Origin: Bog-756 sp036511155
GTDB lineage: Bacteria; Actinomycetota; Acidimicrobiia; Acidimicrobiales; RAAP-2
Direction: 5' to 3'
DNA: 18,759 bases
NCBI GenBank assembly: GCA_036511155.1
Contig: DATCCR010000002.1
Location: forward strand, 1 to 18,759
Positions 13,589 to 18,759 of the stretch are shown one piece after another (within the stretch, counting starts at the first letter, position 1; each line of letters begins with the position of its first letter). Under the pieces are notes generated by a model. The model worked only from the letters and a program-made list of their open reading frames with translations, did not search any database and was not told the DNA's origin. Made by a program: the position numbers and the translations under genes.

Positions 13589-14530
13589 CTACTGCCCGGC
13601 GGACGCCGGATCGGGCTGGTTCCACTCGATCCACCCGGTCCCCCGCCGGCCGTCGGAGGCCGTGAACCGGACCTGGCCACGGGGGAACCGGCTGACCCGG
13701 CCGTCCGTGGCGGTGAGCACGAGTGGCGCGTAGGCCACCGGTTCGATTGCCAGATCCAGACCGCCCGGCTCGATGCGGGCCCGTGCCTCCGTCGGCATCC
13801 CCTCGACCCCGAGCACCTCGGTCACGTCGAGCGCCTGGATCGTCGCCACCCCGCCCGCCGGGTGTTGCACGTACCCGAGAGGCAGCCGCGAACCGGCGAT
13901 CCGGATGTCCGCCCCGTGGACCCGCGTCCCGTCGTCGAGGCGGCCGGCGAACCAGCACCACCCGAAGGCCCACCAGTCACGGACGCCCCACGAGTGGTCG
14001 CGCTGGCCCTGGCCCTCGACGGCGAGCACCTCGTCGCCCACCGTCACCGTGCCGCCCACCAGGCAGGGGATCTCGTAGCGGGTGGTGACTGCGTACTGGT
14101 AGGGCACGCCGTCGGTCGACCAGGTCAGGTCGAACCCGATCGCCGTCGGCGACCCCTCCTCACCCCGGTAGACGGCCTCGGGGCCGCCGTGCATCCGGGC
14201 CGGCGCCGTCCCGTGCAGGCGCAGCCGGTCGAGCGGCGACTCGACATCGGCGTCCACCGTGAACCCGTCGCCCCGCAGGGCCAGCCCGGCGTCGGGCACG
14301 GGCCAGTCGTAGGCCACCGAGGCGACCAGCGGGCGGTCGGGACCGGTGATCATGGTCGTCCACCAGGTGACGCCGAGGTTGGGGTACAACCCGATGCGGG
14401 CGTAACCGGACACCTTGCCGTCCTCGGACACGAAGTCGAGGTAGTGGGACTCGTTCCACAACGGGTCCTCGGAGGGGGTGTGGCGCCCCTCGTCGGCCGG
14501 GTCGACGGCGTGCGGATCTGGCTCGGTCAT
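13589..14530 (-). CDS. CrtC/AttH-like (DUF7064-type) lipocalin-fold protein
   Basis: 313 residues from ATG at 14530, preceded by GAGGAG with 8-nt spacing. Characteristic segments are PLWNESHYLDFVSEDGKVSG near residues 23-42, ARIGLYPNLGVTWWTTMITG, and GQGQRDHSWGVRDWWAFGWC (about 178-197). The G-G-RDHSWG-RDW motif is that of CrtC/AttH/Svf1-like lipocalin-duplication proteins, and the whole resembles actinobacterial proteins now called DUF7064 (from memory). Related CrtC proteins hydrate carotenoids, but no activity is shown for this group. As first gene of a unit with a thioesterase and an F420-type oxidoreductase, a role in lipid or terpenoid-like substrate handling is plausible but inferred. 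No signal peptide is seen. Confidence 0.78.
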   Translation of the reverse strand: MTEPDPHAVDPADEGRHTPSEDPLWNESHYLDFVSEDGKVSGYARIGLYPNLGVTWWTTMITGPDRPLVASVAYDWPVPDAGLALRGDGFTVDADVESPLDRLRLHGTAPARMHGGPEAVYRGEEGSPTAIGFDLTWSTDGVPYQYAVTTRYEIPCLVGGTVTVGDEVLAVEGQGQRDHSWGVRDWWAFGWCWFAGRLDDGTRVHGADIRIAGSRLPLGYVQHPAGGVATIQALDVTEVLGVEGMPTEARARIEPGGLDLAIEPVAYAPLVLTATDGRVSRFPRGQVRFTASDGRRGTGWIEWNQPDPASAGQ

Positions 14531-14585
14531 CGGTGGGGCTCCTCGCTCAACTCGGGCCGGCGTGCGACGCACCGGGACCCGTCTG

Positions 14586-14618
14586 GGTACCATCGACGCG
14601 CGCGGCGCCGGTGGTACC
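14586..14618. other. Strong stem-loop between divergent genes
   Basis: A 10-bp stem (14586-14595 with 14609-14618; ends GGTACC…GGTACC, one G-T pair) continues after one mismatch with CGC/GCG (14597-14599 with 14605-14607) around a 5-nt loop. It lies between two divergent gene starts, so it is not a normal terminator. It could be a dyad operator for either gene or a 5' UTR hairpin of the GH43-like gene. Confidence 0.55.
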
Positions 14619-14678
14619 TTGGGTCTAGCAGGCCCGCACGTCGAACGACGGCCCGGGCCGGCGCATCCGGCCCTCCCC

Positions 14679-16331
14679 ATGACCGCCCGCCGCCCACTCG
14701 CCCGTCTGGCGGTGGCGAGCTTCGTCTGCGGCGCGGCCCTCCTGGCGGCACCGTCCGCGGCGGGCGCCGATCCGCACACCGGCGTCACCGTCGTCGCCCC
14801 GGCGACGCCCGCCTACCCGGCGGATGCCCCCGATCCCGACGTGGTGCAGAACGGATCCACCTACTTCGCCTTCTCGACGGGCACGCGACTGGCCAGCTAC
14901 CTCCAGGTGCTGTGTGACTCGTCGGGATCGCCGGCCACCGGGTGGGCGCCCTGCCCCGGATACCTCGTCGGGGCCTCGGCCCTCCCCTCACCGCCGGCGT
15001 GGCAGGCCCTCGGCACCCAGAACGCCCCCGGCGTCTACCAGTGGGGCGGGACCTGGATCCTGTTCTACACGGCGGCCCTCGCCGGCCACCGTGGGGACAC
15101 CGGGGCCAACTGTCTGTCGGTCGCCACCAGCCCCGACCTCGCCCCGACCTCGCCGTCCTTCACCGACACGTCGACCGGGCCGCTCGTGTGCGACACCGAC
15201 CTGGGCGGGGCCATCGACCCCATGCCCTTCGTGGATCCGGCCACCGACCTCCCCTACCTGGTGTGGAAGACCAACTCGGGGGTGGCCGGCATGCCCGCCC
15301 GGCTGTGGTCGCAACCGCTGGGGCCCGACGGGATCACCCTGGTCGGCCAGCCCAGCCTGCTGCAGACCCAGGACCGGGCAGACCACCCGTTCGAGACGAC
15401 CATCGAGAACCCGCAGCTGGTCGACTCGGACGGCAGCTACTACCTGGTCTTCTCGACCGGCCTCTGGGACAGCCCGTCCTACGGCGAGGTGGCGGTGTCG
15501 TGCCTCGGCCCCCTCGGCCCGTGCGAAGGACCGGGTGGCGGGCCGTTCCTGACCTCCTACGGTTCGGTGGCCGGCCCGGGCGGCGGGATGTTCTTCCGTG
15601 ACGGGTCCGGGGCCTGGCAGCTGGCCTTCAGTGCATGGGATGCGTCGTGCACCGACTACCGCTGCGGCGGGGTGCGGCGCCTGTTCGTCGCCCCGGGGTC
15701 GATCGAACCCTTCCCGATGACCCCGCCGGCCACCGGGATGGCATCCACCCCGGACGGCACCGGCTACTGGCTGGCGGACGCCCACGGCGGCGTGTCGGCC
15801 CACGGGTCGGCGACCTCCTTCGGCGGCAGGCGCGGCCTCCCGCTCGTCGCGCCCGTCGAGCATCTGGTGCCGACCCCGGACGGGCTCGGGTACTGGCTGG
15901 TGGCGGCCGACGGCGGCATCTTCACGTTCGGTGACGCCACGTTCTTCGGGTCGATGGGCGGGAAGCGGCTCAACGCCCCCGTGGTCGACCTGGCGTCCAC
16001 GCCCGACGGGCGCGGCTACTGGCTGGTGGCGGCGGATGGTGGGGTGTTCACGTTCGGTGACGCCACGTTCCAGGGGTCGATGGGCGGGCGGGCGCTGCGG
16101 GCCCCGGTGGTGGGCATCACCACCGACTCGGCCACCGGCGGCTACTGGCTCGTCGCCTCGGACGGCGGGGTCTTCGCCTACGGGGCGCCGTTCGCCGGAT
16201 CGGCCGGGGCGCTCACCCTCCACAGTCCGGTCGACGGGATGGCCGCCACCCCGGACGGCCGGGGCTACTGGTTCGTGGCGGCCGACGGCGGGGTGTTCGC
16301 CTACGGCGCTCCGTTCCTCGGCGCCGGTTGA
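14679..16331 (+). CDS. Secreted GH43-like glycosidase with five C-terminal GYWLV-type repeats
   Basis: 550 residues. Signal peptide 1-30 ends PSAAGA-DPH. Residues about 45-340 resemble the five-bladed GH43 fold, with its three acidic positions in order: Asp52 in APDPDVVQNGSTYFAFS (base), Asp180 in AIDPMPFVDP with PYLVWK after it (pKa modulator), and Glu243 in IENPQLVDSDGSYYLVFS (acid). GH43 enzymes cut arabinose- or xylose-containing glycans; substrate unknown. Eight cysteines suggest disulfides outside the cell. Residues 353-550 hold five repeats of about 42 residues (GYWLVAADGGVFTFGDATF type, starting at 362, 404, 446, 488, 529). They match in pattern the C-terminus of the protein at 1998-3734. 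ATG at 14679 begins the only sensible signal peptide; the ribosome site is weak. Convergent with the G1 peptidase gene (21 bp between stops). Confidence 0.85.
   Translation: MTARRPLARLAVASFVCGAALLAAPSAAGADPHTGVTVVAPATPAYPADAPDPDVVQNGSTYFAFSTGTRLASYLQVLCDSSGSPATGWAPCPGYLVGASALPSPPAWQALGTQNAPGVYQWGGTWILFYTAALAGHRGDTGANCLSVATSPDLAPTSPSFTDTSTGPLVCDTDLGGAIDPMPFVDPATDLPYLVWKTNSGVAGMPARLWSQPLGPDGITLVGQPSLLQTQDRADHPFETTIENPQLVDSDGSYYLVFSTGLWDSPSYGEVAVSCLGPLGPCEGPGGGPFLTSYGSVAGPGGGMFFRDGSGAWQLAFSAWDASCTDYRCGGVRRLFVAPGSIEPFPMTPPATGMASTPDGTGYWLADAHGGVSAHGSATSFGGRRGLPLVAPVEHLVPTPDGLGYWLVAADGGIFTFGDATFFGSMGGKRLNAPVVDLASTPDGRGYWLVAADGGVFTFGDATFQGSMGGRALRAPVVGITTDSATGGYWLVASDGGVFAYGAPFAGSAGALTLHSPVDGMAATPDGRGYWFVAADGGVFAYGAPFLGAG
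15895..16320 (+). repeat. 126-bp-period coding repeat
   Basis: Units of 42 codons recur in the end of the GH43-like gene. The stretch TTCACGTTCGGTGACGCCAC is identical in two neighbouring units 126 bp apart (near 15921 and 16047), with synonymous changes around it. The protein repeat is older than the DNA identity, again suggesting local duplication or conversion. Confidence 0.7.
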
Positions 16332-16352
16332 GGCCGGTTCAGGTCGAGGGCG

Positions 16353-17213
16353 TCAGAGGGCGAGCCAGGTGATGGCGAAGGCGGAGCCGCCGACCAGCGG
16401 TCCCGGCCGGGCCTCGATCAGCGTGCCCTTCTTGGCGGCCATGGTGATGGCCGAGGAGGTGAGGTCGGCGGCGGTCAGCGCCTCGCCGTTGGCCGAGGCC
16501 CCGGTGAAGCCGACCGAGCCGAAGTCGGCCAGGGGTAGGGGCTTGCACTTCGCTCCGGCGCACACCGTGGGGGCTTCGGCGATCCACTCGGCCGAGGCGT
16601 TCTTCACCACCGTGGGCGTGGTCACCGTGGTCGAGAACGTCCAGTGGCCGACATCGGTGAGGACCAGCGCGTAGGCCGCACCGGAGACATGGACGCTCGC
16701 CGACAGCGAGTCGCCGGGCGCCACCGGGTAGGTGGCCGGCGGCAGCACCACCAGCGCCGCCGGAAAGAGCTCGTACCAGGCGTAGTAGACCGGCCCGCCC
16801 GGCACCTTCTTCGCCCCCTTGGTGCAGTCCGAGTCGGTGCCGATCTGCTCCACCGTCTGGTCGTTCGCCGCGAAGCCGTCGATCCCGATCCAGAAGGCCG
16901 ATAGCTGGACCTTCTTGCCCGGGCACGTGACGGCAGGCTGGACCCAGCTGCCCGCCACGCTCGAGAAGGTGGGGCCGGTGACGGCGTACCCGGACCAGTC
17001 CAGCGAGCTCACCGGTGACGGGCCGATATTGCGCGGGTCGTTGCCGGCCTGGACGGCGGCCGGTACCGAGGCGGAACCCGGTCTGCCGACTGCGCCCACC
17101 GGAGCGGGCAACGCGACGAACAGGACGCATGCCACCAGCAGCCCGCAGGGCCCGGCGATGGCGATCGCCCGGCGTGCCCGACGGCGAGCGCCCCCGGGTC
17201 CCTCGACCCTCAC
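16353..17213 (-). CDS. Secreted G1 family (glutamic, eqolisin) peptidase
   Basis: 286 residues from GTG at 17213; GTGA overlaps the upstream stop. After an Arg-rich start, residues about 15-42 are a signal peptide or anchor (AIAIAGPCGLLVACVLFVAL…). The mature part has the G1 pattern: SSLDWSGYAVTGPTFSSVAG and SWVQP (69-93), SAFWIGIDGF (105-114), TVEQIGTDSDC with the catalytic Gln123, YYAWYELFP, and SAEWIAEAP with the catalytic Glu209. G1 enzymes cleave proteins at acidic pH using this Gln/Glu pair; they were described first in fungi and occur more sparsely in bacteria. Cys97/130/218/223 could form disulfides. Its position as third gene after an ECF sigma factor and a membrane protein suggests control by, or a part in, that signalling unit. 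Confidence 0.88.
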   Translation of the reverse strand: MRVEGPGGARRRARRAIAIAGPCGLLVACVLFVALPAPVGAVGRPGSASVPAAVQAGNDPRNIGPSPVSSLDWSGYAVTGPTFSSVAGSWVQPAVTCPGKKVQLSAFWIGIDGFAANDQTVEQIGTDSDCTKGAKKVPGGPVYYAWYELFPAALVVLPPATYPVAPGDSLSASVHVSGAAYALVLTDVGHWTFSTTVTTPTVVKNASAEWIAEAPTVCAGAKCKPLPLADFGSVGFTGASANGEALTAADLTSSAITMAAKKGTLIEARPGPLVGGSAFAITWLAL

Positions 17214-18187
17214 GACGTGGCGGTGGCCGTGGTGGTGGTGGTGGTGGTGGTCGTGCCCGTCCCACCCCCGGCGCCGTGGTGGCCCCCGTGATGTCCGCAG
17301 GTAGAGGTGCCGGAGCCCGACGGGTCGGTGGTCGTGGTCGTGGTCGTACTGCCCGACCCCGAGCCCGACGGGTCCGTGCCCCCGGTGCCGGTGCCGGTGC
17401 CGGTGCCGGATGTTCCCCCGCCACCGCTTCCGCCCTTACACGTACCGCCGCCGATGTTGCCGCCCCGGGTGGTGCCGCCGCCGGGCAACGTCGTGGGCGG
17501 GGTACTCGAGCCCGAACCGGTCGACGAGCCGCCGCCATGGTGCGCACCGGCCGGCCGGGCCGGCGTGGTGGCCGCCTGGGCGGGCGTGGCCACCGCGGCG
17601 GAGGACCCCACCGCAGAGGACCCGGCGCCTGACTGGGCCCTGGGTGCGGTGATCAGGCAGGAGGCGGTCTGGACCTGGCCGGTGGCCGAGCCGCCGGCGT
17701 CCGTGCCGCCGACCGAGCAGCCGACATGGGTGATGCCGGCCCGGCCCAGGGCGGAAGCGCTGGATGCCGACGGCGCCGAGCCACCCGTGCCGGCGGCCGG
17801 CGGGGCCGGCGGCGTGGCCGGGGCCCCGATGTTCACGCCGACACTGCCGAGGATGCCGTCGACGGCCCGGCCGGCGGGGCCGGGCAGGACCGAAGCGGCG
17901 GCCAGGCCGGTGGTGGCGACCAGCATGGTGGCCATGGTGGTGACGGCCACCACCGCTGGCGTGCGGCGCAGGTGGCGCTTGTGGGACGGCCAGGAGTCCG
18001 CAGCTGCCCGGTAGGCGGTGCGGGCGGACAGCTCGCCCCGGAGTTCGTGCTCCTGAGCCGGGCCACCGGCCGCGGCGAGGAGGTCGGCCAGCCGGCCGCT
18101 CATCAGGTTGGGCATGGCCACGACGTTGTCCATACCGGGCATGGTGTCCAGTGCGCCCAGATCCTCGATCCTCGGGTCCTCACGCAT
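17210..18187 (-). CDS. Membrane protein with Gly/Thr-rich outer domain, probable anti-sigma factor
   Basis: 325 residues from ATG at 18187, overlapping the sigma-factor stop by 8 bp. Residues 1-75 are a cytoplasmic, mixed-charge region (GRLADLLAAAGGPAQEHELRGELS part); about 77-100 is one membrane helix (TPAVVAVTTMATMLVATTGL…); the remainder is outside. The outer part has an Ala/Pro/Ser linker, a short Cys-containing region (ITHVGCSVGGTD…QTASCLI), then low-complexity Gly/Thr/Ser with runs of seven and nine Thr and a His-Gly patch (CGHHGGHHG). Position and topology suggest an anti-sigma factor; the zinc anti-sigma HxxxCxxC motif is absent and no homology is recognised, so this is an inference. 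The low-complexity tail may span or bind the wall. Confidence 0.7.
   Translation of the reverse strand: MREDPRIEDLGALDTMPGMDNVVAMPNLMSGRLADLLAAAGGPAQEHELRGELSARTAYRAAADSWPSHKRHLRRTPAVVAVTTMATMLVATTGLAAASVLPGPAGRAVDGILGSVGVNIGAPATPPAPPAAGTGGSAPSASSASALGRAGITHVGCSVGGTDAGGSATGQVQTASCLITAPRAQSGAGSSAVGSSAAVATPAQAATTPARPAGAHHGGGSSTGSGSSTPPTTLPGGGTTRGGNIGGGTCKGGSGGGGTSGTGTGTGTGGTDPSGSGSGSTTTTTTTDPSGSGTSTCGHHGGHHGAGGGTGTTTTTTTTTATATS
17218..17410 (-). repeat. Short-unit coding repeats for Thr and Gly-Thr runs
   Basis: On the plus strand, GTG/GGT triplets run through 17229-17250, GTCGTG units through 17328-17349, and four exact CCGGTG hexamers occupy 17382-17405. They encode, on the minus strand, the nine-Thr and seven-Thr runs and the alternating Gly-Thr stretch of the membrane protein. 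Such tracts are prone to length change by slippage in units that keep the frame. Confidence 0.85.
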
Positions 18188-18758
18188 GGAGTCGCTGCCC
18201 CCCCGTGGTGGCGCCCTCGGCCCCTACGCCGGCGAGCGCAGCGGTCTCGTGCGTCACCACCTGCTCGAGTTCACCCAGGCGCTGTTCGAGTCGGCGTAGC
18301 CCCCGGTGACAGAGGACCCGGACGGACCCCGCCGACCGGTCCATCAGCTCGGCGACGCGGGCGACGTCCATGCCGACCACGATCCGCAGCATGACCGCCT
18401 CGGCCTGGTCGGGCGGGAGCTCGGCGATGAGAGCGATCGCCCGGTCGGTGGCCGAGTGCTCGGCCACCTCGTCCTCGACGTTGTTGACGGCGGGCAGGAC
18501 GACAAGGCTGGAGTACTCGATGAGGGCGGGCCGACGCTCGCCGGTCCGGTACCAGTCGGTGAGCCGGTTGCGGGCCGTGGTGTAGAGCCAGCCCCGGAAG
18601 CCCTGCTCATCGCCCTCGAAGGACGGGAGGGCCTTCAGGATGCGGAGCCAGATGTCGGCGGCCAGGTCCTCGGCGACGGGCGCCGCCTTGATCTTGAGGT
18701 AGCGGAGCAGGCCGGGCTGGAACTCGCGCCACAGTCGGGCGAAGGCGTCCTGGTCGCC
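18180..18758 (-). CDS. ECF-type RNA polymerase sigma factor, N-terminus cut by window edge
   Basis: 192 codons are visible from the right edge to the TGA at 18180; the start lies outside. Region 2 is seen at residues 5-71 (AFARLWREFQPGLLRYLK, EDLAADIWLRILKALPSFEG, FRGWLYTTARNRLTDWYR), and region 4 at about 107-162 (LIAELPPDQAEAVMLRIVVG, MDVARVAELMDRSAGSVRVL, CHRGLRRLEQRL). Region 3 is missing, as in ECF (group IV) factors. A tail of about 25 residues follows region 4. It directs RNA polymerase to specific promoters, usually released from a membrane anti-sigma factor on an outside signal; the next gene overlaps by 8 bp and fits that role. Its ECF group cannot be named from here. Confidence 0.92.
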   Translation of the reverse strand, partial: GDQDAFARLWREFQPGLLRYLKIKAAPVAEDLAADIWLRILKALPSFEGDEQGFRGWLYTTARNRLTDWYRTGERRPALIEYSSLVVLPAVNNVEDEVAEHSATDRAIALIAELPPDQAEAVMLRIVVGMDVARVAELMDRSAGSVRVLCHRGLRRLEQRLGELEQVVTHETAALAGVGAEGATTGGQRLHA

Positions 18759-18759
18759 C

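Overview
The window is very GC-rich, uses GTG and TTG starts freely, and has tightly packed genes with 4-bp ATGA/GTGA overlaps. The gene set (F420-type luciferase-like oxidoreductases, TetR-MFS pair, MscL with a zinc-ribbon tail, 6C RNA) points to an actinobacterium. Secreted proteins ending in GYWLV-ADGGV-FGDA repeats suggest class Acidimicrobiia or a relative; that placement is an inference. Nothing looks like a phage, insertion sequence, CRISPR array, tRNA or rRNA.

Region by region. (1) 1-967: a HAD-IB phosphatase running off the left edge. Upstream of it on the same strand is a short RNA with two C-loop hairpins, read as 6C RNA, with a clear promoter; a LysR regulator diverges from it. 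(2) 1998-3734: a secreted protein with a seven-bladed Vgb-like propeller followed by six copies of a 44-residue repeat. (3) 3754-5625: YqgE/AlgH and a possible small ORF on the minus strand, then a crotonase-fold protein and a small CxxC protein on the plus strand, ending at a hairpin. (4) 5763-7734: a perfect 28-bp operator palindrome, tetR and an overlapping MFS exporter. (5) 7698-8111: mscL, convergent with and overlapping the MFS gene. (6) 8264-14530: a long minus-strand run in two blocks. The first in transcription order is CrtC/AttH-like protein, thioesterase, luciferase-like oxidoreductase and nhaA; the second is peroxiredoxin, nitroreductase, luciferase-like oxidoreductase and a hypothetical protein. 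(7) 14679-16331: a secreted GH43-like protein ending in five copies of the same repeat type as region 2. (8) 16353-18758: a minus-strand operon of ECF sigma factor, single-pass membrane protein with a Gly/Thr-rich outer domain, and secreted G1 (glutamic) peptidase, joined by 8-bp and 4-bp overlaps and cut by the right edge.

The most unusual parts are the sigma/membrane-protein/G1-peptidase operon, the C-terminal repeat shared by two unrelated secreted proteins, the 28-bp operator lying directly on the tetR start codon, and a 29-bp tandem duplication that copied the nitroreductase translation start out of frame. All calls come from reading the sequence and from memory of protein families; no database search was run.
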